DNA from: Ophioceras dolichostomum
Lineage: Eukaryota > Ascomycota > Sordariomycetes > Magnaporthales > Ophioceraceae
NCBI GenBank assembly: GCA_003049485.1
Contig: PYST01000511.1
Coordinates: 1-20,762, forward strand
Direction of reading: 5' to 3'
DNA: 20,762 bases
In this document: positions 7,423-16,480 of the stretch, piece after piece
Layout: each line of letters opens with the position of its first letter
How positions within the stretch are numbered: position 1 is the first letter of the stretch
The notes under the pieces: model-generated
Seen by the model: the letters and a program-made list of their open reading frames with translations, nothing else
Database searches by the model: none
What the model was told of the DNA's origin: nothing
Made by a program: the position numbers and the translations under genes

Positions 7423-8169
7423 TCACAGCTTCCCAGCAGCAGTAAGTCCCCTCTCCCCATCAACTAGCACGCACCAGCCCTCGCCGCCCCTGCCGCCGTC
7501 CCCCGCGACCACGGCCTCGAAGGCGCCTTCCTCGCGAGCGAAGCGGATGACCTCGTCGTCGAACGTGCCCGGCTGCAGCCACACGGCGGGGACGCCTAGC
7601 TCGCGGGCCTCCTTGAGCACCTTGAGCGTCGCGGTCGGCGGGGTGATGATGGACACCGAGGTCTCCTTCGGCTTGGGCAGCAGCGATAGGTTCGCGAGTG
7701 CGGGGTGCGACCTGCCCACCGCGTCGACCGTCGCCGAGGTCGGGTTGATGGGCGTCACGGGGAGGGAGTGGTTGTGGTACCAGGCGAAGACTTTTTGTTT
7801 TGAGCGGTCCTTGAGGTTAGCTTCGCTCCATCGCATATGTGATTCCTTTGACTCTGCTGCCGCCGCCCACTACGGGGGGAGAAATGAATAAGGCTTGCTT
7901 GCTGGCTGGCTGGCTGATACGAAAGAACGGGCATGACACAAGCTCGTCACATGCGATTTTGGTGAAGGTCGCCAGCATAGATCTCCTCAGCTCTCTCGGG
8001 AAACAAACCCGATCATGGCTACCGGGCACAAGCCGGGTGTAAAATGGAGACGGGAGACGGGGCAATGGGGCTTACTTTTGTGACCATATTTCGCCGGGTT
8101 CGAGCTGGCGCCGACAACGGCGAAGAGTGGTGATGAGAAGAAGGCTCGGACGGATGCCTCGGTCGTCAT
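7423..8169 (-). CDS. CoA-binding Rossmann-domain protein (YccU/CoA_binding_2 type), two exons
   Basis: Exon 1 is 8169-8076 and exon 2 is 7790-7423 on the minus strand, with a 285-nt intron (7791-8075, GTAAGC...AAG) in phase 1; the product is 153 residues. It begins MTTEASVRAFF, then VVGASSNPAKYGHK, the glycine-rich nucleotide-binding start of the family. The splice gives HKIFAWYHNHSLPVTPINP, matching the continuous family sequence. SVSIITPP, the PAVWLQPGTFDD segment and the C-terminal GGRGGEGWCVL are also family hallmarks. Bacterial YccU and relatives bind CoA through a Rossmann-like fold; the cellular role in fungi is not established. The protein is cytosolic by appearance. The reading frame stays open for about 160 codons upstream of 8169, but the conserved start and its position support MTTEAS as the N-terminus. 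The intron is longer than the others here. Confidence 0.87.
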
Positions 8170-8908
8170 CTTTGGTGGCGGGGTAGTTTTCGGGGTTGTT
8201 GATGTCAATGCGAAACAGGTCCTGCAAAGGAACCCACGATGGTCGAAATGGAGCCGAGGAAATTGGAAAGAGGAAGTTCGACGATGATAACTAATAAGAG
8301 GAGTACAATGTCTAATTTCGGCCTTATGTACATGTGCAGTCCTCCAAGAGAGCAATTCCAAATAGGGGACCAAGATCATCGGCGACGAGGTGACATCTGC
8401 CGCGTGGGACAGAACCAAGCTTTGCGTCCCCAGATTCGCGATCCGGTCGGAGCACGCCACCACCGATATCGCCGCTAGGGCTGATTCGCTAATCCGGTCC
8501 AACCGTCCATCCCTTCTGACAGCTCCAATGTTGAGGCGGCCAGCCTTGGAAAACCGCCTTAAATCCGTGCATCTGTCCGATCTGCTGGAAGGGAAAGGAC
8601 GCTGTACCCGGGCAGAATTGGCTCGCTTGAGAGACAGGATTCGGGGCAAGCTGGGATGAAGCCCGTGAGTAGACAGGCACCAGTGCAGCCATTAAATAGA
8701 GGAGTAAATCGTATCTGGAAACGGCTTTAATTCATCATCAGCCAGACCTTGATGAGGGAGGACTGGCTGCCTTTCCAACGCATCCAACCTGCACAAGAGC
8801 CGCTGATTGCCACGGCCGCCCGCAATGATACAATGACCACATTCGCGTGAGTTGACGACATTCTCGATCTGACATCTCTAGGAACAATTGGAACTAGTCC
8901 TGACGAGC
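8170..8908. other. Divergent upstream region shared by the CoA-binding and methyltransferase genes
   Basis: A 739-nt region between two divergent starts. Open frames exist on both strands but show no recognisable family. Two tiny overlapping uORFs precede the methyltransferase: ATG at 8825 to TGA at 8836, and ATG at 8833 to TGA at 8850. Confidence 0.5.
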
Positions 8909-10009
8909 ATGAGCCATGATGACCCTATGCGAGAGAGCAGGCGCCCAAGCTTCGGCTTTGCCAACTACGCGGCCTTCAGACCATCGTATCCTCCTGAGCT
9001 CTACAGCACAATCTTCGCATACCACAATGAGGGCAATGGCGACTCCTTCTCCTCCAGTGCCACCACTGGAGCCGCAAGCGCCGCCGGAACCCTCGTCGAC
9101 CTCGGCACGGGGCACGGGATGGTAGCTCGTGCTCTCGCGTCGCGCTTCAGCGCCGTGCACGCCGTCGACCCGTCGGAGGGGATGATCGAGCAGGCTCGCC
9201 AGGAACTGCTGGCCGAGCAAGCCGGAGGGGGAGACCAGGGGCACCACCTTCACCAGGACCAGGAAACGCGACAGCAGCAGAATATACAATTCCGGCATGG
9301 CAAAGCTGAAGACCTCTCCTTCCTCCCCGAAGCCTCCGTCGACATGGTCGTCTCGGGCCAGGCGGCGCACTGGTTCGACTTCTCCTTCGCGTGGCCCTCG
9401 CTCGCGCGCGCGGTGCGGCCCGGCGGCACGCTGGCCTTCTGGGGCTACAAGGACTTCATCATGCTGGGGCACCCGGCGAGCACGATCGCGTTCAACCGGG
9501 GCCTGATCGGCAGGGCGCCGATAGGGAAAACGAAAGGGAAAGACGGAGGGGATGATGTGGAGATACAGAGCATGGGCGGCTACTGGGAGTCGTCCGGGAC
9601 GAGGGTCCTGCTGGGGAACTTCGCGGCGGTGGAGCCGCCCGAGGCCGAGTGGGGCCACGTCCGGCGCATCGTGTTCGACCCGGACCGCCGCAACGCGGCC
9701 ATACCCGAGGACACGCCCGGGGAGGCGCTGTGGCTGCGCAAGAGGCTCAAGCTCGGGGAGCTGGAGAGCTTCGCGCGCACGTTCAGCGCTTACAGCAATT
9801 GGAGGGCGGCGCACCCTGCGATGCGCATGAGGGCGGAGGGAGGGGAGGGGGACGTGGTCGACTTCATGTTCGACCAGGTCGTTGCGGCCACGCCCGAGTG
9901 GGCTGAGGTGGCGGGGCGAGGAGGAGGAAGAGGAGGAGAAGGTGACTGGAGGGAGATCGAGGTTGAGGTCGTTTGGGGCACGGTAATCTTGCTCGCTAGA
10001 AGGCTATGA
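8909..10009 (+). CDS. Class I SAM-dependent methyltransferase, Tmt1/Crg1 type
   Basis: A single-exon gene of 366 residues; ATG at 8909 is the first in frame and leads into FANYAAFRPSYP, the conserved start of this fungal family. Motif I is VDLGTGHG (63-70), the ribose-binding acid is D87 in AVDPSEGMIEQAR, the post-II region ends in the diagnostic AAHWFD (152-157), and motif III is RPGGTLAFWGY (170-180). These match the Saccharomyces trans-aconitate methyltransferase Tmt1 and cantharidin-resistance protein Crg1. The reaction would be transfer of a methyl group from S-adenosylmethionine to a small carboxylic acid or similar molecule, in the cytosol; the substrate cannot be told. Low-complexity inserts at about 105-125 (Gln/His-rich), near 206 (Lys/Gly/Asp) and near 345 (Gly/Arg) look lineage-specific. 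The annotation trans-aconitate methyltransferase should be read as a family label only. Confidence 0.85.
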   Translation: MSHDDPMRESRRPSFGFANYAAFRPSYPPELYSTIFAYHNEGNGDSFSSSATTGAASAAGTLVDLGTGHGMVARALASRFSAVHAVDPSEGMIEQARQELLAEQAGGGDQGHHLHQDQETRQQQNIQFRHGKAEDLSFLPEASVDMVVSGQAAHWFDFSFAWPSLARAVRPGGTLAFWGYKDFIMLGHPASTIAFNRGLIGRAPIGKTKGKDGGDDVEIQSMGGYWESSGTRVLLGNFAAVEPPEAEWGHVRRIVFDPDRRNAAIPEDTPGEALWLRKRLKLGELESFARTFSAYSNWRAAHPAMRMRAEGGEGDVVDFMFDQVVAATPEWAEVAGRGGGRGGEGDWREIEVEVVWGTVILLARRL

Positions 10010-11244
10010 TTTCTGTGTGATGGCAGAGCCAGGCAGGCATGATGCTCTCGCGGGCGACCGTGGATGGCCTCAATGGGCGTAGTCTTACCTTGCTTGTGTG
10101 CTTTGCTGGATAACATCGCCAATCGATAGATATATACAAATCAAATACTGTCGTTTACAGCTCGCCTTCATAATGAATATTTGAAACCTCGCCCAAGTTG
10201 AAGACATCAGTATCACGTTCTTGGCAGGACTTGGGTGAAGGTGGCCTGGATCTTGAGGTGACATTTGCAATTGGCTACCGTGGCAACGTATCGTGGAACC
10301 TTTGGGTCCGGCATTATAGGGGCCACACCAGCGCCGTCGCACCCAGTAACGCATTGAGGCACAGACCATACAGGCAAATTCCAGATCTCCCTTTCTCTGT
10401 TTCGAACAACACTTCCTCCCTTCTTTCTTTCTCTTCCATTTTTCTCCCAATTCCTCGTACTTACTCTTCCCCTGACTCTTGTTTTCTACTCAACAAGATA
10501 TATCGTCACACGCCAGTGTCTTACCTGTCGTCCTACAGTATAACAAAGTCTTGACTTTTGAGCAACAATGGTGAGTCGCACAATCCTCGTCCTTCGTCCG
10601 ATCGAGAATCCACATCCTGGCAATGTTTTGTTTTTGGTGTGTGTGTGGTGTGTGTGTCCCTGTGCCCCTGGCAGCTGCACCAAGCAGCTTGTGCAGGTTG
10701 GTTGACGCTTTGTTTACCTGCGCCCTCCCACCACTGGCAAGCGTCGGCGGCGCTGGTTGTGCGGGGGTAAACAAAGGAAGGCCGGCCAGCCAGCCAGAAG
10801 CCAGTGCTGCAGACCAATGCACCAGACCGCACAACTTTGCCCCTCTGTTGCACTAAGCAGAAATTCAGGGCCCTGCAGTGCAGCGCTAGCGCACTGTAGC
10901 AACCACCAACCAGCTGGGGGCGACATTTCTTTGTTTGGGGGTCGGTCGGGCTCCATCGGGTTTGGCTGGTGGTGTGTGCTGGCATCACCGACGAAGGGTC
11001 AATCACGTTTTTTTGTTCTGCACCACAGCACACGCTCGTTTCTTCCAACTTCTCAATTTGAGGCGTCTTGTGAAGGATCGGAGAAAAGAAAATCACAGCT
11101 CAGTCTCGCTGCCATCCGCTTCACAACTCCATTTTCTCTCGCCTGCCGCTGAAGCCGCAAATCAATCGACACGAACGCGCGCCTCGAAATCCGCAGCACA
11201 CCGAACGAGGACGGGACTCGAAAACAGTGCAGAGACAAGGAATC
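10010..11244. other. Intergenic and probable 5' leader of cdc4
   Basis: About 1.2 kb. A pyrimidine-rich stretch at 10387-10450 looks like a fungal core promoter or transcription start region. At 10568 an ATG is followed immediately by a GTGAGT donor. From there to about 11232 the sequence is GT-rich and has no convincing coding frame, as expected for an intron. An inverted repeat CAGTGC...GCACTG spans 10876-10896. Confidence 0.45.
10568..10576 (+). other. Candidate leader-exon end: ATG followed by GTGAGT donor
   Basis: CAACAATG directly precedes a consensus donor GTGAGT (10571-10576). Splicing to the AG at 11231-11232 would join this ATG in frame to four codons (Arg-Gln-Gly-Ile) and then the cdc4 ATG at 11245, via a 662-nt intron. 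Otherwise this is a 5' UTR intron or a chance site. Confidence 0.4.
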
Positions 11245-11948
11245 ATGGCTTCTAATCAGTATGACGCGCAGGCTTCGACCAACTACAAGGAGGCTTTCTC
11301 GCTGTTCGACAAGCGCGGAAACGGTCGGGTGGCGCTCGAGAGCCTGGGAGACCTGCTTCGCGCCTGCGGCCAGAACCCGACGCTGACGGAGATTCGGGAC
11401 CTGGAGAAGAACGTCGGCAACGACTGTGAGTAGTAGAGCACCGTTTCCCTCGCTGAAGTGGGAGAGATATCTGCCTATGTGTGTGTGTTTTTCTGCGCGC
11501 ACGCAGTCTGCTCGCTCTGTGATGGGGAAGATCAAGGATGCTAATCATTTTCTGCGGACTTTTCCGCGGCGCCGACGATGATAGTCGACTTCGAGACCTT
11601 CCAACGCGTGCTGAACCGGCCCGGCGGCTTCCGTGACCCGGGCGAGCCCGAGGAGTACTGCCGCGGCTTCCAGGTGTTCGACAAGGACATGACGGGCTTC
11701 ATCGGCGTCGGCCAGCTCAAGTACATCCTGACAAACCTCGGCGAGAAGATGACGGACGAGGAGGTCGACGAGCTGCTCAAGTCGGTAGACACCAGCTCTG
11801 GACAGGTCAACTATACTGGTGAGCCTTGCCCAATCCTCTCCCCCGTCTTCTTTCCCTCCCTTCTGCTTCTCTCCTTCTAGTGCAGCTTTTTCTGACTACC
11901 TCCTCGTGTCTGATTATAGATCTCGTCCGCACTATTCTTGCCAACTAG
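11245..11948 (+). CDS. cdc4: Cdc4-type essential myosin light chain (three coding exons)
   Basis: Exons 11245-11425, 11585-11818 and 11920-11948 (introns of 159 and 101 nt with CTAAT and CTGAC branch sites) encode 147 residues, the normal length. The protein is an EF-hand light chain: FSLFDKRGNGRVALESL (18-34), then GFQVFDKDMTGFIGVGQLKYILTNLG (from 88) and the C-terminal NYTDLVRTILAN, all hallmarks of fission-yeast Cdc4 and budding-yeast Mlc1. It binds the IQ motifs of type II and V myosins and is required for the contractile actomyosin ring and septation. The loops lack the acidic residue at position 12 (Ser33, Gln104), so calcium binding is unlikely, as is usual for this group. ATG at 11245 is in good context (ATCATGG); an upstream spliced start at 10568 is possible. 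The symbol follows S. pombe. Confidence 0.92.
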
Positions 11949-13201
11949 AGTAGAGCGCATAGCTCGGCCCGTCCGGATCTTCCGGGCTCACTTTTGTCTT
12001 CCGCTTCTCCTCTCTGCTGTAGGAACATGGTCTTACGGCACACGGCAGCATTTTTGTTTTAGGGGGTTTACTTCATTATCATGGGAGAGAAACGGACACG
12101 GGGGGACGTAAATCATGGCGCGCGTGTCTTTCTCAGACTGTTGCAAAGGGACGGCGTTTTAGTGATCGTTTGGCACGAGAAGAATGTGTATGATTTAGAT
12201 AGCCCGGCACAATGCCGACGAGGCAGACTACAATGTTGATGACGGGGGATGCAGCATCCTGGTCCTCCTCGAAAGCCTTCCAGATAACCGCCCAGCTGGT
12301 GTGAGAGAACAGTCTTTCCGCGAAGACATTGCCCGTAGATGATGGCTACCTCCAGATCTACTTGACGACCGTTCGCCGGGGAAACCACGCCGGAAAAGTA
12401 GAGCGTTGCCCAATTCCTAAACAGACGCCTATGATAGTCAGTCGTGCTTCACAGCGGAATCCTCCAAAGAAAGCTGACAGCTTCATGCACGGCACTTACG
12501 TGCGTCGCGGCCTCCTGCTTTCTCAGCACACTGATACACCGGGCGTAGTTGTGGTGCGGGGCAAGGTCTGTTGTCGAAACTCTCGCACTGTACAGCGATC
12601 CTGGGTGTTTGACCACAGATTGCGCCCAGGAAGTCACCACACGCGAGCAGCCTCAGTCACAGCAGCAGAATTCCCCGACAACCTCATCCATTGGACTCTC
12701 TCATCGTGCCCTGCCCGTTCGACCTGAAGATTTTAGCTTTTGACCTGCAGCCCCCTAGTAACTTCCCCGCTTCGTTGTTCAAACTGGCGCCTGAAACTCT
12801 ACCTGAGGTACCTCCGTGCTTACCTGCTTGCTTGCACACTGGACTTTCCCTTTCCTTTGCATTCACTCCCACCCATCCTCGAGCAATTGCGATCATAAAA
12901 GTTATCCATCCTGGCGGCGTCGGCTTCTTCCCGTAGACGCCTCACCCTCCTCCTCTTCTTCTCCTTCTTCTTCTTCCTCGCCACCGTCCTCATCCTGGCG
13001 GCCCCTACGCTCTCGCTTCGCATCTCGTCCCTGTACAGGCACCTCCGTGCCCACAGCCCGTTTCCCCTCACTGCGAATCCAGGCCAACAGCGTCCACTCG
13101 TCTCAAGCTTCACCTCGTCAGCTACCAAATTCGCCCCTGCCTCGACGGCAACGAACCCGACAACCCGGACCTACAAGCCAATACTGTCCCATCCGACCAA
13201 C
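11949..13201. other. Intergenic; possible unresolved minus-strand transcript inside
   Basis: About 1.25 kb between two plus-strand genes. The first 100-150 nt should be the cdc4 3' UTR. From about 12430 to 12498 the minus strand has a textbook intron (GTAAGT, CTGAC, ATAG) but no start codon I can join to it. The last 300 nt contain CT-rich runs (12945-12990) that fit the promoter and leader of the peptidase gene. Confidence 0.4.
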
Positions 13202-15449
13202 ATGGCGCTCGAGAAGTACAAGAAGCCTCCCCAGGCCCCCCCGACCTTCACGGGCACGAAGGAGAGCATCATCAAAGATGCCCAGGGGCTCTGCGATACC
13301 ACGCGGACCCTGCTCGACAAGCTGGTGGCCCATCTCTCTCCCACCGACAAGTCTCAGGTCACCTGGGACGCCGTCATGGAGCCTCAGGCTGCGGACGAGA
13401 ACGAGGCCGCGCTCGCCTCGCGCATTCTGGGCTTCTACCAGTACGTGAGCGGGGACAGCGCCCTTCGCGACGCTAGCACTGAGGCGGAGAAGCTCATGGA
13501 CGATTTCTCGATCGAGTGCAACATGCGCGAGGACGTCTTCGCCCTCGTTGACGCGACATTCAACCTGTACGGCGGCAAGGACGGCCTGTCCTCGGCTACG
13601 GATATCAGCACCGAGCAGAAGCGCATGCTCGAGAAGGACCGCAGGGGCTACATCAAGAACGGGCTTGGTCTGCCGGCCGGCCCGCAGCGCGACAGGTTCA
13701 AGGAGATCAAGAAACGGCTTAGTCAGCTGTCTATTAACTTCCAGAAGCAGCTCAACGAGGAGAACGGCGGCCTGTGGTTCACGCCCGAGGAGCTGGACGG
13801 CGTCCCCGAGGACGTGGTGCAGAACCTCGCCAAGGGCACGGGCGAGAACGAGGGCAAAGTCAAGCTCTCTTTCAAGTACCCGGACCTCTTCCCTGCGCTT
13901 AAGTTCGCGACCAACCCAGAGACCCGGCGCAAGATCTTCGTTTCCAACGAGAACAAGTGCAATGGCAACGTGGCCCTCTTCCGGGAGGCCGTCCTTCTCC
14001 GCGACGAGGCCGCCCGCATGCTCGGGTACCCGGACCATGCGACGCTGCGCATCGAGGACAAGATGGCGAAGACGCCCAAGACGGTCAACGACTTCCTCGG
14101 AGACCTCCGCACGCGCCTATCGCCCGGCGGCGTCAAGGAGGCCGCGCACCTGCTCGAGATCAAGAAGGAGGACACCGCATCGCACGGCACGCCATTCGAC
14201 GGCAACTACTACCTCTGGGACCACCGGTACTACGGCCGGCTGATGGTGGAGCGCGAGTACAGCGTCGACGAGAACAAGATCGCCGAGTACTTCCCGCTCG
14301 GCAACACCGTGGCGGGCATGCTCAAGACGTTCGAGCAGCTGTTCGGCCTTGTCTTCGTCGAGCTGACGCCCGAGGACCGCGCGGCGCTCAGCCCCACCGG
14401 AAAAGGCGAGGACATCGTCTGGCACGAGGACGTCATAGTGTTCAGCGTCTGGGACGACGCCTCTGAGGGCGACAGCTTCGTCGGCTACCTATACCTGGAC
14501 CTGCACCCGCGCCAGGGCAAGTACGGGCACGCGGCCAACTTTAACCTGCAGCCGGGCTTCCTCCAGGCCAACGGCACGCGGCGCTACCCCGCCACGGCGC
14601 TGGTGTGCAACTTCAGCAAGCCGACGCCTAAAAAGCCCAGCCTCCTCAAACACGATGAGGTCGTCACGCTCTTCCACGAGCTGGGCCACGGCATCCACGA
14701 CCTAGCCGGCCGCACGCGGTACTCTCGCTTCCACGGCACGTCCACTGTGCGCGACTTCGTCGAGGCGCCCAGCCAGATGCTTGAGAACTGGTGCTGGACC
14801 CCGTCGCAGATCAAGGCGCTGAGCTCGCACTACAAGTCCGGAGAACAGATCCCCGACGACATGGTCAGCAAGCTCATCGCGTCGCGCCACGTCAATTCGG
14901 CCCTGTTCAACCTCCGCCAGCTGCACTTCGGCATCTTCGACATGACCGTCCACCAGCCCAAGTCCCACAAGGAGCTTGAGGACATGGACATCAGCTCCGT
15001 GTACAACGACCTCCGGGCCCAGATTAGCGGTCTGAAGGGCCCGGAGGCTTTGGGCGAGCCTAGGTGAGCACAAGCAATCCCGCAAATGAGCCATCAATCA
15101 TACTCTTTCCGCTCTTGTGGCACATCGCTGATAAATCCGACTCGGCTCCCAAAAATACAGCAACTGGGGCAACGGCCAAGCCTGCTTCGGCCACCTCATC
15201 GGCGGCTACGACGCCGGATACTACGGCTACCTCTCATCGCTAGTGTACTCCACCGACATGTTCTACAGCGTGTTCCGCAAGAACCCAATGGACTCGAAGG
15301 AGGGGCGCAGGTACCGCCACACGGTGCTGGAGAAGGGAGGTTCCCAGGACGAGATGACCACCCTCAAGGAGTTCCTCGGCCGCGAGCCCTCCTCCGAGGC
15401 CTTCTACCAGGAGCTGGGGCTGGGGTCGTCGACCGCGCAGAAGCTGTAG
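13202..15449 (+). CDS. PRD1: M3 metallopeptidase, saccharolysin/thimet oligopeptidase (two exons)
   Basis: Exons 13202-15063 and 15161-15449 (97-nt intron, GTGAGC...ACAG, CTGAT branch, phase 2) give 716 residues, the usual length for saccharolysin. The zinc site is HELGH at 492-496 inside LFHELGHGIHDL, with the third ligand Glu at 521 in RDFVEAPSQMLENW, the M3 signature. Exon 2 supplies NWGNGQACFGHLIGGYDAGYYGYL, the conserved C-terminal substrate-binding segment, and ends STAQKL. The N-terminus has no signal peptide or clear mitochondrial presequence, so a cytosolic enzyme is expected. It cleaves short peptides of up to about 17 residues, finishing proteasomal and vacuolar degradation. Without the intron the protein would end after GEPR and lose the C-terminal segment, so a single-exon model is wrong. 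The symbol is the yeast name. Confidence 0.93.
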
Positions 15450-16480
15450 AGTAGCGCTCTGCCGGTTCGTGCTCGGCCTGCTGATGGTGGATCGGGTCGG
15501 GTCGAGGTCGACGAGGAGTTGCGATGATGCTTACTGCGAGCGTGGGCCTGTTGGGGGGAAGGAGTTATGGGCGCTTGCTCGGACAGGCATGGGATAGGAC
15601 TGTTTGGATGGGAGGTCTCAGCCAAAGTGGCGGCGTTGCTGCGCTGAGCCGCTGACACTGGAGTACTGTTACTGGTTACTGGTTTTGCGGTAGATGAAGG
15701 CCTCCTCCTTTCGTCTTGCCGGCGTTCTGCTTCGGTACGCCTCCGCGAGGAATATTAGATCGATGTGCCGAAGCTTCCACATGGTCTCCGAAAGATGGCA
15801 TATCCCTAATAGATCAGCTCGTCTCCATTACGTTGCCCTTGGCACTTCAGGGCGGGCTACCTGAGGGTTCACACATCGCCCGGGAATCACAGCAGCACAA
15901 TACATCTGAGTAAATTTCCGACGCAATTCTGCATTGTTTTGAAAACCCTCCGTTCAAAAACCCAGGCTTGAAATGCTGGTGGTGCTGGAATCGGATTCGG
16001 GATTGGTGGGGCGAGCATGCCGTCATCCCGAAACCGGTTCCGAGTGGGCCAGCGGTGGAGCACCACAACGGGTCCGCTCGAGCCAAAGGTCCCTAATGTA
16101 AACAAACCGCGCCCACAACAACCGCGCCTTTGGGAACTCCAAAGCCGACTTCCAGCACCCAACGCTCCTGCCCCTCCAGCTTCCAGACTGTGAGCCATTC
16201 TTGTTCTGAATGTTATTCTAAACCCTTTTGACGTCCTTATTGATCATCAGTGCCTTGCTCTTTCTCCAATTTTACTTTCAACTTGTCGCTCCGCGCTGAA
16301 TCTGAGCTGCCGACTTCTCTCGTTCGTGGCTTCCTCAACACTGTCTCAGCAACTGGAGACAGCAACTGGAGACAGCAGCTTCTCAACCACACCTATTCGC
16401 ACCGCGGTATCGATCAACGTCCTCGAACAAGCAAAACTGGTCTTCAGCTTCGTCGCCTTGAGCGGACCAGTCCTCACACA
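15450..16480. other. Intergenic between peptidase and bir1
   Basis: About 1 kb with the peptidase 3' UTR and the bir1 promoter and leader. The frame of bir1 is open upstream of its ATG back to about 16250 but holds no earlier ATG. A 13-nt tandem repeat lies at 16348-16373. No gene seen. Confidence 0.55.
16348..16373. repeat. Perfect 13-nt tandem duplication in bir1 leader
   Basis: AGCAACTGGAGAC occurs twice head to tail, about 110 nt before the bir1 ATG. Confidence 0.85.

Noticed and set aside
8085..8115. GGTTCGAGC, resembling a tRNA B box
   Set aside because: It lies in exon 1 of the CoA-binding gene on the opposite strand and has no matching A box or acceptor stem. No tRNA or rRNA gene was found in the window.
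8847..8881. Intron-like GTGAGT...CTGAC...CTAG before the methyltransferase
   Set aside because: Only 35 nt, too short for a fungal spliceosomal intron, and joining the preceding ATG leads quickly to a stop.
5371..10009. Secondary-metabolite cluster (oxidoreductase plus methyltransferase)
   Set aside because: There is no backbone synthase, transporter or regulator here, and the CoA-binding and methyltransferase genes are of general types. Neighbourhood alone does not support a cluster.
12329..12727. 132-codon plus-strand open frame
   Set aside because: No recognisable features, and it overlaps the minus-strand intron signal, which is the more structured explanation.
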